A stretch of DNA of 64,000 nt, from contig NZ_JBCNLP010000001.1 in assembly GCF_039595395.1 (NCBI RefSeq), positions 2,356,001 through 2,420,000 on the forward strand, read 5' to 3'. Shown piece by piece: positions 34,905 to 44,027 of the stretch. This stretch comes from Novosphingobium sp. (GTDB lineage: Bacteria > Pseudomonadota > Alphaproteobacteria > Sphingomonadales > Sphingomonadaceae). Both the position numbers and the translations under genes were made by a program. Numbering within the stretch: the stretch's first letter is position 1; each line of letters begins with the position of its first letter. The notes below the pieces were generated by a model. It was not told where the DNA came from and ran no database searches. It saw nothing but the letters and a program-made list of their open reading frames with translations.

Positions 34905-35795
34905 ATGCCATCAGATAGGTTCAGCGCAGCGCGGCATTTCGCAGCGATGGTGGCGATCACGGCCTTGGCGGCATGCTCTCCCTTGCGTTTGTTCAACACC
35001 ATCATGCCTAAGGATGGCGGCGTGGTTCGTCTGGTTCATGATGAGTCTTTCGGATCTGACAAACGGCAAAAACTGGACGTCTACGCGCCGCAGGGGCAGC
35101 GAAGGCTGGCTTTGCCGATCATCATCTTTTTCTACGGTGGATCGTGGAATTCAGGCACCAGAAATGGCTACAGTTTCGTGGGAAGGGCGCTTGCTTCCTG
35201 CGGGTTTGTTGTGGCGATTCCCGATTACCGACTGGTTCCTGCCGTGCGCTATCCCGCATTTCTGCAGGACAACGCCGCCGCCGTGCATTGGGTGCGCCAG
35301 CACGGCGCTCAATGGGGCGGCGATCCTGACAGGATCGTTTTGGCCGGCCATTCGGCAGGCGCCTACAATGCCGCGATGCTGGCGCTCGATCCGCGCTGGC
35401 TGGGGGCGGATCGCGGTGCCATCAAAGGCTTGATCGGACTGGCGGGCCCTTATGATTTCCTGCCCTTCAGCGGGCCGATCGTGGAGCCGACCTTTGCGGG
35501 TGTGACCGATCCCGTCTCGACCCAGCCGGTGCATTATGCGCGGCGCGATGCGCCACCGGCCTTTCTGGCGACAGCGGACAAGGACAGGCTGGTTGAGCCC
35601 CGCAACAGTGATGCTCTGGCCCGCGCCCTGGGCAGACAAGGCGTGGTGGTCGAGCGCAAGAGTTACGCTCACGTCGGCCATATCGGCCTAGTAACAGCTA
35701 TCGCCATACCGCTGCGTGGACATGCTTCCGTTCTTGAGGACATGGTCACTTTTGCCCATAAGGTCACTGGCTACGACAAGCAGGTAGCGCCTTAG
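34905..35795 (+). CDS. Alpha/beta hydrolase (esterase), probable lipoprotein
   Basis: This 296-residue protein begins with a signal sequence ending ITALAACSP, a possible lipobox. The hydrolase core has the oxyanion block IFFYGGSWNSG, the nucleophile GHSAGAYN, Asp in ATADKDRLVE and His in AHVGHIGLV. It is a carboxylesterase-like enzyme of the HSL/BD-FAE group with unknown substrate. It diverges from the ECF sigma gene. Confidence 0.87.
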   Translation: MPSDRFSAARHFAAMVAITALAACSPLRLFNTIMPKDGGVVRLVHDESFGSDKRQKLDVYAPQGQRRLALPIIIFFYGGSWNSGTRNGYSFVGRALASCGFVVAIPDYRLVPAVRYPAFLQDNAAAVHWVRQHGAQWGGDPDRIVLAGHSAGAYNAAMLALDPRWLGADRGAIKGLIGLAGPYDFLPFSGPIVEPTFAGVTDPVSTQPVHYARRDAPPAFLATADKDRLVEPRNSDALARALGRQGVVVERKSYAHVGHIGLVTAIAIPLRGHASVLEDMVTFAHKVTGYDKQVAP

Positions 35796-35835
35796 AGTGC
35801 GGCGCATCATAGACATGCTTTCGCCAGGAGGGCTC

Positions 35836-36384
35836 ATGCGTAAGAAGCATCTGATTTTCGGAGTTTTGGCTTCCTCTGTGTTTCTGGGGGGATGTGCGGC
35901 CATTCCGAAGCCAGGGCCTGTAGGGAATCGGGCGGTGCCACAGCCGGCAAAGTCCGTCGATGTCCCAAGGTATATGGGGTTGTGGTACGAGCAGTTCCGC
36001 TATGAGGCTTCCTTTGAGAAGGATATGGAGGAAGTTACAGCCCGTTATTCCCTGAATCCGGATGGTACAGTTAAGGTTGTGAACCGTGGGAAGACGGCAG
36101 GAGGTGCCGGTAACTGGAAGCAGTCCACAGGCAAGGCAAAAGTGGTCGATGGGGAGAGCAGTGCCAAGCTCAAGGTCTCTTTCTTTGGGCCGTTTTATGG
36201 CAATTACTGGGTCCTTGACCATGGAGATCATTATGAGTGGTCCATTGTGGGTGAGCCTTCCGGTCGCTATCTTTGGGTATTGACCCGCGAAAAGCACCCT
36301 GGGGCAGATTTGATGGCCGCGCTGCAGGCGCGAGTCAAGGCGCTTGGCTATGACTGGTCGCTGGTTAGAACTACGCGGCAATAG
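35836..36384 (+). CDS. blc: Outer-membrane lipoprotein lipocalin (Blc), copy 2
   Basis: This 182-residue lipocalin has a clear lipobox in VFLGGCAA, so it is exported and lipid-anchored. The lipocalin signature YMGLWYEQFRYEASFE and SFFGPFYGNYWVLDHGDHY follow. It is closely related to the protein at 8979-9533 but keeps the lipobox that copy lacks and has a visibly lower GC content. The ATG at 35836 follows GGAGG; an upstream ATG at 35797 would destroy the signal peptide. Confidence 0.93.
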   Translation: MRKKHLIFGVLASSVFLGGCAAIPKPGPVGNRAVPQPAKSVDVPRYMGLWYEQFRYEASFEKDMEEVTARYSLNPDGTVKVVNRGKTAGGAGNWKQSTGKAKVVDGESSAKLKVSFFGPFYGNYWVLDHGDHYEWSIVGEPSGRYLWVLTREKHPGADLMAALQARVKALGYDWSLVRTTRQ

Positions 36385-36611
36385 CAGGGGCGTTGCCAAA
36401 TTGGAGGACTTGCCCCGCCCGAAGGGCAAAGGTCAGACCCACCTCCCCTTTTGTTCTGCGCGAACAGGATTATGTTGTCGTTCAGCACGATGTGCTCCAA
36501 AGGGAAGTCAGGGAGCCGGATCAAAAATCGAGGTGCGAGATTATAACAGTCTGAAAGGGTTTCGGCTCGAGATTGGCAACGGGACGTGATGGCATCGATC
36601 GGGCGAGAAAA

Positions 36612-38069
36612 ATGCGCGAAATTCAATCAGTGAGTATTGATTTTGAGATGCTTTTAGCGCTCGCGCCCAACCCCTATATCGTGCTTGACAGTTCCTTGCG
36701 CATTGCCTGGATGAACGAAGCTTATTTGCGTGCGACGATGCGCCGGCGCGAGGATATTCTCGGACAACACATCTTCACAGCTTTCCCCAGCGATCCCTCC
36801 ACGGAAAGTTACCGTTTGCTGAGCGAGTCCTTTGCTCGAGTTATTGATAGCCGACGGAGTGATGAAATTGCCTTGATACGCTATGACATCAGCAACGCCG
36901 ATGGCACGATGGACGCCCGCTATTGGAGCGCGACCCATACCCCTATCCTCGATGCCCAAGGCCAGGTCGATTTCATTTTACAGCACACTGTCGATGTGAC
37001 CGAGATCCAGTCATTGCGTCTGATGCGCGACGAAATGGGCGTGATCGAGAGGGCCAGCGCGGTCGAGGCCCGAAACCGGGATCTTGCTGAGGAGAGCAAG
37101 CAACTCAAAGCCCTGCTTGAAGAGGCGCCGGGTTTTGTCGCCGTGCTCGATGGCCCGCGCCATATGTTCCGCATGGCCAACCGCGCCTATCGCGATCTTG
37201 TCGGGCAAAGACATCTTGTCGGCCAAAGTGTTGCCGAGGCGCTGCCGGAGGTGGTCGAGCAAGGTTTCACCGCGCTGCTCGACCGCGTAATGAGCACCGG
37301 CCAAGCACATATAGCCCGGCGCGACAAGGTTGTCCTGCGCAACGGTCCAGACCGTGAGGAAGTGCGTTATCTCGATTTCATTTATCAGCCCATTGTCAGC
37401 AAAGCGGGCGAGATCTCCGGCATATTTGTTCAAGGCCACGATGTTACCGACCAGATTGAGGCTGAGGCACACCAACAGTTGCTGATCAATGAGCTCAATC
37501 ATCGGGTCAAGAACACACTTGCGATCGTGCAGGGCCTGGCTTCACAGTCATTTCGCAGGGGGACTGTGCCAGAGGAGGGGCTGGTTGCGTTTTTTGCGCG
37601 GCTTTCAGCCTTGTCGGCCGCGCACAATTTGTTGACAAAGGGCAATTGGGAGGCAGCCAATCTTGCCGAGATGGTCCGCGCTGGCATTGGCGGCGTTGCC
37701 GGGGCAAATCCGGATAGGATTGGAATTGCCGGACCGAAGGTGCGCATCGCGGCCCAACTTGCGACCTCGATCGCGATGGTCATTCATGAATTGAGCACCA
37801 ATGCGGTCAAATACGGTGCCTTGTCGCGTATCGATGGACGGGTGGATGTCCGCTGGAGCGTTCGAGCTGATGAGGGAGTGCAGCTTCTTGCATTCGAGTG
37901 GGCCGAGAGCGGTGGGCCGGAGGTTGAGGAACCTGTCCGACATGGCTTTGGCACGCGGTTGATCAAACGCGGGTTTGCCTCTGACTATCGATCCAGCGTG
38001 GATATTCAGTTCCGCAAGTCCGGTCTTTGCTGCCATTTCGTCACGGTGTTGGCAGGAGACATCGCTTGA
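36612..38069 (+). CDS. HWE-family sensor histidine kinase with two PAS domains
   Basis: This 485-residue kinase has two PAS domains (about 10-130 and 165-285), each with the FILQHTVDVTE or FVQGHDVTDQ type of ending, then the HWE phosphoacceptor block LNELNHRVKNTLAIVQ-like segment (INELNHRVKNTLAIVQGLA) and the ATPase lobe with HELSTNAVKYGAL. No membrane segment is seen, so it is a soluble sensor. The ATG at 36612 is preferred over an upstream TTG. It overlaps a response regulator by four bases. Confidence 0.9.
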   Translation: MREIQSVSIDFEMLLALAPNPYIVLDSSLRIAWMNEAYLRATMRRREDILGQHIFTAFPSDPSTESYRLLSESFARVIDSRRSDEIALIRYDISNADGTMDARYWSATHTPILDAQGQVDFILQHTVDVTEIQSLRLMRDEMGVIERASAVEARNRDLAEESKQLKALLEEAPGFVAVLDGPRHMFRMANRAYRDLVGQRHLVGQSVAEALPEVVEQGFTALLDRVMSTGQAHIARRDKVVLRNGPDREEVRYLDFIYQPIVSKAGEISGIFVQGHDVTDQIEAEAHQQLLINELNHRVKNTLAIVQGLASQSFRRGTVPEEGLVAFFARLSALSAAHNLLTKGNWEAANLAEMVRAGIGGVAGANPDRIGIAGPKVRIAAQLATSIAMVIHELSTNAVKYGALSRIDGRVDVRWSVRADEGVQLLAFEWAESGGPEVEEPVRHGFGTRLIKRGFASDYRSSVDIQFRKSGLCCHFVTVLAGDIA

Positions 38070-38455
38070 GCATCGCTGGCCTACGTCTGCTTATCCTGGA
38101 GGACGAGCCGATCTTGGGGCTTGATCTTGAGGATATTATCGCCGAGGCGGGCGGGACTTCGATTTACGCCGAGCGCGTCGAGGAAGCGCTCGATCTCATC
38201 GCCGCAGAATCTTTCGACGCAGCAATCCTCGATGTGAATGTGCATGGTCGTACGAGCTATCCCGTCGCGGACCTTCTCCAGCGGCTGGGCCTGCCCTTCA
38301 TTTTCGCTACCGGCTACGGGGATGCGCTTCATCCCGAAAACTTCGCAGGGGTTCCCACAGTGATCAAACCCTATGCGACCACCGATCTTGAAAGGGCGCT
38401 GGAACAAGAAATCCTCACCCGGAAATCTGATCCGCCACCGGCGGTCGGGTCTTAG
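38066..38455 (+). CDS. Single-domain response regulator
   Basis: This 129-residue receiver protein has the acidic pair in ILEDEP, the phosphoacceptor Asp in AAILDVNVHG, Thr in FATGYG and Lys in VIKPYA. It has no output domain, as is common for HWE-kinase partners. The TTG start at 38066 overlaps the kinase stop as TTGA and has AGGAG nine bases upstream, supporting coupled translation. Confidence 0.87.
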   Translation: MSIAGLRLLILEDEPILGLDLEDIIAEAGGTSIYAERVEEALDLIAAESFDAAILDVNVHGRTSYPVADLLQRLGLPFIFATGYGDALHPENFAGVPTVIKPYATTDLERALEQEILTRKSDPPPAVGS

Positions 38456-38487
38456 CCAGGCTCGTGCCGGGCCAGGTTTGATACTGG

Positions 38488-38640
38488 TCATTCTTCTTGC
38501 TTCGGCGTTGCACCCGTTCTGCGACAGCGATCGGAACAATAGCGCACCTGGTCCCAATCACGCGCCCATTTCTTTCGCCATGCAAAAGGACGGTTGCAGG
38601 CAGCACAGAGCTTGGTGGGCAGGTCACCTTTGCGCACCAT
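38488..38640 (-). CDS. DUF2256 zinc-ribbon protein (50 residues)
   Basis: This short protein reads MVRKGDLPTKLCAACNRPF, then WRKKWARDWDQVRYCSDRC and a short tail. It has the DUF2256 zinc-ribbon pattern C-x2-C and C-x3-C with the Trp-rich centre. Its ATG lies one base after the stop of the ABC1-kinase gene, so it is the distal gene of that operon. DUF2256 genes recur with photolyase and stress genes; the photolyase here is 6 kb away. Too short for most gene callers. Confidence 0.87.
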   Translation of the reverse strand: MVRKGDLPTKLCAACNRPFAWRKKWARDWDQVRYCSDRCRRTGATPKQEE

Positions 38641-38641
38641 C

Positions 38642-39961
38642 CTAGGCATTGGTCACTGCCTCCTCAACCATCGCGCGCAAGGGCATCTGGGCCCGCATCC
38701 GCACCGCCAGCAGTGCCGTGCCGCTGATCTTGCGTTGGACGAACAGCGTATCGGCAGGCGGCACATGCCATGCACCGCGATCGACGACCATGTGGCGTGC
38801 CTGCTCGCGCAGCGTTTCGACAAAGCCACGGTCCGCGAAATCGATCAGGCCGGGCCGTCCCAAATGGTTCATGACGGTCTCGATCATTGCATCCAGCGCG
38901 AGCCCGTGACGGGCGAGCGCTGCCGGCGAGACAAAGCCGACCTCGATCAGCCGCGTTTTCAGGGCCGCGCGGTCTCCGGCCAGACCGGCATGCACCAGCC
39001 CGCGATAAGCCTGACGCGTGGCTTCGGGCACGGCGCGCGCCGCCCCGAAATCGAGCAAGACGATCCGATCCGTGTTGGCTTGCCAGCGGTAATTGGCGAA
39101 ATTGGGGTCGGTTTGCATGAAGCCGAAGCTGAAAATCTCACGCAGCACCAGTCCCATTAGCGCTTGCATCGCCTTGTCGCGAGTCGCTTGCGGGGCGGTG
39201 GACAGAGAGTCGATCGGCGCCCCCTCCAGATAGTCCATGACCAGCACCCGCTCACCCGACAGGTCCGGTACGGCGCGTGGGACGATAAAATCATCATCTC
39301 CGGCCAGCATCTCTCCATAGCGGCGCATCTGCTCGGCTTCGCGCCAATAGTCCGCCTCCTCGCGCAATTGCTTTTTGGTTTCGGCCAGCAAGGGCCCCAC
39401 GTCGAGCGTGTCGGGCAAAAGGCCGCTCATGCGCAGGAGCGTGGCCACACTATCAACATCGGCGTCGATGCTTTGCACAACTCCGGGGTACTGGACCTTG
39501 ACCGCCACCACCCGCCCGTCGGGCAGCACCGCGCGATGCACTTGGCCGATGGATGCGGCAGCAATGGCCGTGCTGTCAAACCGGGCAAAACGCGCGCGCC
39601 AGTCGATTCCCCATTGCTCGGTCAGTACACGGTTCAACTGGTCAGGCGGCATCCTGTGCGCTCCTTCGCGCAGACGCGCGAGGATGGGGCCGAGTTCAGA
39701 GGGCATCATGTCCCCGGCGTCGAGCGAGATCATCTGGCCGAGCTTCATCGCGGCACCTCGCAGGCGCGAAAGCTGGTCGGTTAGCCTCACGGCATTAGCA
39801 GGTGTCAGGAGCAGGTCCGAGAGGTGCGGGCGCTCGCCGCGCGCGAGCCTGCGTGCCCCCTCGGCCAACATGCCCCCTGCCACCTCGCCCGCCAATTGAC
39901 CAAAGCCGGCGAGGCGTGACAGGCGTGAGCCGGGAACCTTGCGATATCGCGTGTCGTTCAT
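38642..39961 (-). CDS. ABC1/UbiB (COQ8-like) atypical kinase
   Basis: This 439-residue protein has the ABC1 signature: KLGQMISLDAGDMMPSELG (the KxGQ motif), AAASIGQVHRA (the Ala-rich loop), AVKVQYPGV with the ATP Lys, and LLDFGAARAVPE (metal-binding DFG). The family is needed for ubiquinone synthesis or lipid homeostasis, probably as an unusual ATPase. QTDPNFANYRW matches the H-x-D-x-H-P-G-N region with changes. The ATG at 39961 fits best. Confidence 0.9.
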   Translation of the reverse strand: MNDTRYRKVPGSRLSRLAGFGQLAGEVAGGMLAEGARRLARGERPHLSDLLLTPANAVRLTDQLSRLRGAAMKLGQMISLDAGDMMPSELGPILARLREGAHRMPPDQLNRVLTEQWGIDWRARFARFDSTAIAAASIGQVHRAVLPDGRVVAVKVQYPGVVQSIDADVDSVATLLRMSGLLPDTLDVGPLLAETKKQLREEADYWREAEQMRRYGEMLAGDDDFIVPRAVPDLSGERVLVMDYLEGAPIDSLSTAPQATRDKAMQALMGLVLREIFSFGFMQTDPNFANYRWQANTDRIVLLDFGAARAVPEATRQAYRGLVHAGLAGDRAALKTRLIEVGFVSPAALARHGLALDAMIETVMNHLGRPGLIDFADRGFVETLREQARHMVVDRGAWHVPPADTLFVQRKISGTALLAVRMRAQMPLRAMVEEAVTNA

Positions 39962-40499
39962 TCCAGTCCTTTGCGCTTGCCAAAGCATAATGCGCCAGAA
40001 CGCGAGTTGGTTGCCTTGTAAACGCGCCTCAAGGATCGGGTTGACATGCCCCAGCGGATGCTTCTGCTTCGTCCCGTGCCAATGCGCAGGTCTTGGCAGG
40101 ATTTCTGAACTGGATCTACCTTGCCGGCATTCTGAACTTTAGTGCTGCCTGAGACGGGGAGCAAAAGAAACGGGTCACGATCTGGCGCGCTGCCCGGCTC
40201 TGTATCTTATCCTGCCTCCTGCCACCCAACGAGCGATGCTGCGCGACTGGTGCTTGGCAATGACTATGGCTCATCCTCTTTTGAGATGCGCTGTGGAGAC
40301 GCGGCGGCAGCGGCTTGGCTTTATTGCGGTGTGATGGGGTTAGGGATCAGCATCCATTCAATGACGGTGGGAATGGGTGAGTGTGGATTGACCGGCCTGC
40401 ACATCCCGCTTCACCTGCCGCACCATTTTGGCGAGACGGTGAACCTCGTGAAGGCAGCCGGGATAGGGCAGAATTCACAACTGTCCTATCCCGGTCCGC
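39962..40499. other. Intergenic stretch with a long hairpin, no gene
   Basis: About 540 bases between the ABC1-kinase promoter and the GroEL remnant. An open frame of 122 codons (40142-40510) has no recognisable features. The only clear element is the hairpin at 40458-40494. Confidence 0.45.
40458..40494. terminator. Ten-base-pair hairpin after the groEL remnant
   Basis: CCGGGATAGG and CCTATCCCGG form a perfect ten-base stem with a 17-base loop. It sits six bases beyond the stop of the GroEL fragment on the minus strand. There is no T run, so it is at best a Rho-assisted terminator or mRNA-stabilising hairpin. Confidence 0.5.
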
Positions 40500-40850
40500 T
40501 CAGAATTTGATCGACGGCGACGACACGTGCTTTTCGTGCTTGGGAAGTTCGACCACCAAGGCTTCGGAGGTGATCGGCAAGCTTGCGATCGAAGCGGCAT
40601 CCTGCAATGCGGTGCGCACAACCTTGGCAGGGTCGATGGCGCCTGATTTCGCCAGGTCTTCATAGGTGCCGGTCACGGCATTGAAGCCCCGGTTGTAATC
40701 TTCGCTCTCCAGCAGTTTGCCAACGATATAAGCACCATCCTCCCCCGCATTCTCGGCAATCTGCCGAGCGGGAGCCCGTAGTGCGCGTCGCACGATGTCA
40801 ATGCCAGACTGCTGGTCGTCATTGGCCGCCTTCAGGGCGTTGGCGATGAG
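40500..40850 (-). pseudogene. groEL: GroEL C-terminal fragment
   Basis: The minus-strand frame reads ALKAANDDQQSGIDIVRRAL, then APARQIAENAGEDG and IDPAKVVRTALQDAASIASL, which is the C-terminal fifth of chaperonin GroEL. The rest of the gene is absent: homology ends near 40850, where a protease fragment on the other strand starts. The C-terminus KHEKHVSSPSIKF lacks the usual GGM tail. It is a remnant of a rearrangement. Confidence 0.88.
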
Positions 40851-41506
40851 AAGGCCACAATTGCCCTTTTCGAAGCGTCGCGCGGCTCGGTGGTCTCCAT
40901 TTCAACGTCCCAGTTGGTCGAGGATGTCTGGTCGCGCAACATTATGTCGGTTTCGCGCGGACCGGGCTCGGGCTTCATCTGGGATAACTCCGGGCATGTC
41001 GTGACAAATTTTTATGTGATCCAGGGCGCCTTGGATGCGACCATTTGCCCGGCCGATGGGAGCAAGTTTCGTGCCTCGCTGGTGGAAGTCAGCCCGGAGC
41101 ATGACATTGCCGTCTTCAAGATCGGCGTTGGATTTCAGGCGCCCAATCCGATCCCCGTGGTCACCAGCGCCGATCTGAAGTTCGGGCAAAAAGTCTTTGC
41201 AACCAGAAATCCCTTCGGGCTCGACTGGACTTTGATCACCGGCATCGTGTCCGCGTTGGACCGCACATTGCCAGATGGGAACGGTGGTACAGGGATCGAG
41301 CATCTGATCCAGACCGACGCGGCCATCAATCCGAGTAATTCGGGCGGCCCGCTGCTCTTTTGAGCGGAGGGCTGATCGGCATGAACACCATGATCTACAG
41401 CCAGTCGGGCGCCTCTGCCGGTATCGGCTTGTGGTGCCTGTGGATACTGTCATGCGCCTCGATCCAAAGATTATTCGCTATGGAAGCCCGGGCAGCGCGG
41501 TGGCGC
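40845..41506 (+). pseudogene. S1C (DegP/HhoA-like) serine protease fragment
   Basis: The frame reads KATIALFEASRGSVVSIST, GSGFIWDNSGHVVTNFYVIQ, HDIAVFKI and INPSNSGGPLL, the core of a trypsin-like S1C protease. The catalytic His is replaced by Tyr (TNFYVI). The N-terminal signal region is missing, a stop follows PLLF at 41361, and the rest (LIGMNTMIYSQSGASAGIG, then PVDTVMRLDPKIIRYG) is split over two other frames. The gene is dead. Confidence 0.85.
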
Positions 41507-41661
41507 AATGAGCCAGAACGAGTTGCCCTGTTGGGCATGTTGCCTATTTGCTGCGTTTTTGTGTCTATGAGGCTGATCGAAGCGGCCTGATGACCAAAAG
41601 ACGGCCCAAACGGAAGTTAATCAGGCGAGCGATGTGATCGATCGTGACGGGAACCGTTGAT

Positions 41662-42882
41662 ATGAACCTTGCCTTGAAAGCAAATTCCTTCCGCACGCAA
41701 CCCGACGAACGCGGCCATTTCGGCAAGTTTGGCGGGCGCTATGTCGCCGAAACGCTGATGCCGTTGATTCTCGACCTCGAGGCCGAGTACAAGCGCGCCA
41801 AGGTCGACCCTGCCTTCAAGGCGGAATTGGACGATCTGCTTGAACATTATGTCGGCCGGCCCAGCCCGCTCTATTTCGCGCCGCGGCTGACAGAGGAACT
41901 TGGCGGCGCGCAGATCTGGTTCAAGCGCGAGGAGTTGAACCACACCGGCGCCCACAAGATCAACAATTGCATAGGCCAGATCCTGCTGGCCATCCGCATG
42001 GGCAAGACGCACATCATCGCGGAAACGGGCGCGGGCCAGCATGGCGTGGCAACGGCCACGGTCTGCGCGCGTTTTGGTCTGCCCTGCACCATCTTCATGG
42101 GGGCAACCGACGTGGCGCGCCAACAGCCCAACGTCTTCCGCATGAAGCTGTTGGGCGCGGAAGTGGTGCCGGTGACCAGCGGCGCGGCCACGCTGAAAGA
42201 CGCCATGAACGAAGCGCTGCGCCATTGGGTCGCCAATGTGCATGACACGTTCTACATCATCGGCACGGCGGCGGGCCCGCATCCCTATCCCGAACTGGTC
42301 CGCGATTTTCAAAGCGTGATCGGCAAGGAAGCGCGTGCGCAGATGCTGGCCCGCACCGGGCGTCTGCCCGATCTGCTGATCGCGGCGGTGGGCGGGGGCA
42401 GCAATGCCATCGGCCTTTTTCACCCCTTCCTCGATGATGCCGGCGTGCAGATGATCGGCGTTGAGGCGGGCGGTCACGGCGTGGACACCGCCCAACATGC
42501 CGCCAGCCTGACGGGCGGCGTGCCGGGCATTCTGCATGGCAACAAGACCTATCTGCTGCAGGACGAGGACGGCCAGATCACCGAGGCCCATTCAATCAGC
42601 GCTGGCCTCGATTATCCCGGCATTGGCCCTGAGCATTCGTGGCTGCATGAAATCGGGCGGGTGAAATATCTGCCGATCAACGATGACGAGGCTTTGCAGG
42701 CGTTTCAGGATTGCTGTCGCCTCGAAGGCATTATCCCCGCTCTGGAAAGCGCGCATGCGCTGGCGGCGCTGCCCAAGATAGCCAGGCAGTTCGGCAAGGA
42801 TCAGATGATCCTGGTCAACGTGTCGGGGCGCGGCGACAAGGACATCTTCACCGTCGCAGACAGACTGGGCGCTGATTTGTGA
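41662..42882 (+). CDS. trpB: Tryptophan synthase beta chain
   Basis: This 406-residue PLP enzyme has the TrpB core: the PLP lysine in ELNHTGAHKINNCIGQ, the phosphate loop in VGGGSNAIGLFHPF and the catalytic Glu in IAETGAGQHGVATA. It condenses indole and serine to tryptophan. No trpA is next to it, so it may be an extra copy or rely on a distant trpA. An upstream GTG at 41644 is possible. Its stop overlaps the DUF393 start as GTGA. Confidence 0.96.
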   Translation: MNLALKANSFRTQPDERGHFGKFGGRYVAETLMPLILDLEAEYKRAKVDPAFKAELDDLLEHYVGRPSPLYFAPRLTEELGGAQIWFKREELNHTGAHKINNCIGQILLAIRMGKTHIIAETGAGQHGVATATVCARFGLPCTIFMGATDVARQQPNVFRMKLLGAEVVPVTSGAATLKDAMNEALRHWVANVHDTFYIIGTAAGPHPYPELVRDFQSVIGKEARAQMLARTGRLPDLLIAAVGGGSNAIGLFHPFLDDAGVQMIGVEAGGHGVDTAQHAASLTGGVPGILHGNKTYLLQDEDGQITEAHSISAGLDYPGIGPEHSWLHEIGRVKYLPINDDEALQAFQDCCRLEGIIPALESAHALAALPKIARQFGKDQMILVNVSGRGDKDIFTVADRLGADL

Positions 42883-43277
42883 TAAAAGCCAGCGTATTGG
42901 ATCAAGACGCTCAGGCCGTCGACACCAAGGCCATATCTGGCCTTTGTGTTTGGTATGACGGTGCTTGTCCCTTGTGCCTGCGCGAGATAGCGCTGATGCA
43001 ACGTTGGGACAGCGACCAGCGCATCGCTTTTGTCGATCTGGCCGATCCGATGCAAGCCTGTCCGCTAGATCGGGGAGTGATGCTGGAACGTCTCCACGCA
43101 CGCGAAAACGGCATTATGCTCGACGGAGCAGCAGCCTTTGCTGCCATGTGGCGTGCCATACCCCGATTGCGCTGGGTCGGCGAACTGGCTCGCCGTCGCG
43201 CGATCCTTTGGGTCCTGGAACGGGTTTATCGAGGCTTTTTGCTGATACGGCCCGCCTTGCAAGGCATTGTGCGTTGA
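42879..43277 (+). CDS. DUF393 (DCC family) thiol-disulfide oxidoreductase-like protein
   Basis: This 132-residue protein has the DCC signature CVWYDGACPLCLREIALM with a CxxC, followed by the usual DGAAAFAAMWRAIPRLRWV. The family has a thioredoxin-like fold. The GTG start overlaps the trpB stop, and its own stop overlaps the following SDR as TTGA. The chain trpB-DUF393-SDR is therefore one coupled unit. Confidence 0.9.
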   Translation: MIKASVLDQDAQAVDTKAISGLCVWYDGACPLCLREIALMQRWDSDQRIAFVDLADPMQACPLDRGVMLERLHARENGIMLDGAAAFAAMWRAIPRLRWVGELARRRAILWVLERVYRGFLLIRPALQGIVR

Positions 43278-43987
43278 GCGCCGCGGTGGTCTTTGGCGCC
43301 GGTGGTGGTGTCGGCGGTGCCTTGGCGGACCATTTGGCAGCTTCGGGGCGCTATACGCCGGTTTATGTGGGCGCGCGCCGCCCTCTGCCTCCTGGCCCCC
43401 ACCAGATCCCTTTCGTGTATGACTTGACCGATGAAGATAGTATCTTCAAAGCGGCCTCGGATATCGAAACTCCACCCGCCCTGGTGCTGGTAGCCAGTGG
43501 CATGCTGCATGACAAATCTCGCTCGATCACACCGGAAAAGACCTTGCGAGCCATTCAGCCTGAAGCCATGGCGCGGCTCTTTTCGGTGAACACGATCGGT
43601 CCGGCGCTGATCGCCAAACATATGTTGCGCAAATTTCCAAGAGACAGGCCGGCAGTCTTCGCGGTTCTATCGGCCCGTGTCGGCTCGATCGGAGACAACC
43701 GGCTGGGGGGTTGGCATGGCTATCGCGCCAGCAAAGCCGCGCTGAACATGCTGATCGTCAATTTTGCCATCGAAATGCGGCGAACCCATCCCTTGGCGGT
43801 GGTTGTCGCGCTCCATCCGGGCACAGTGGAAAGCGGCCTGTCCGAACCGTTTCATGCAGGCGTGAAGCCGTGGAAGTTGTTTTCGCCGGACACCGCTGCC
43901 ACGCATCTGCTCGACGTTATCGACCGGCTGGTGCCTGATGACAGTGGCGGCTTCTTTGCATGGGACGGAACGCGCCTTCCATGGTGA
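43274..43987 (+). CDS. SDR oxidoreductase (C-factor/CsgA-like)
   Basis: This 237-residue SDR starts at a TTG overlapping the DUF393 stop. The cofactor motif is VVFGAGGGVGGALADHL, the catalytic Ser is in VLSARVGSI and Tyr/Lys in GYRASKAALNML. The late block VVALHPGTVESGLSEPF is typical of the C-factor subgroup, which is common in light-response gene clusters with photolyases. Substrate unknown. Confidence 0.87.
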   Translation: MSAAVVFGAGGGVGGALADHLAASGRYTPVYVGARRPLPPGPHQIPFVYDLTDEDSIFKAASDIETPPALVLVASGMLHDKSRSITPEKTLRAIQPEAMARLFSVNTIGPALIAKHMLRKFPRDRPAVFAVLSARVGSIGDNRLGGWHGYRASKAALNMLIVNFAIEMRRTHPLAVVVALHPGTVESGLSEPFHAGVKPWKLFSPDTAATHLLDVIDRLVPDDSGGFFAWDGTRLPW

Positions 43988-44027
43988 ACTTAATTCAAGA
44001 CTCATGGCGACGCCGGGGCCATTGGAC

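Noticed and set aside
40142..40510. 122-codon plus-strand frame
   Set aside because: No family resemblance and it runs into the GroEL remnant antisense; probably chance.
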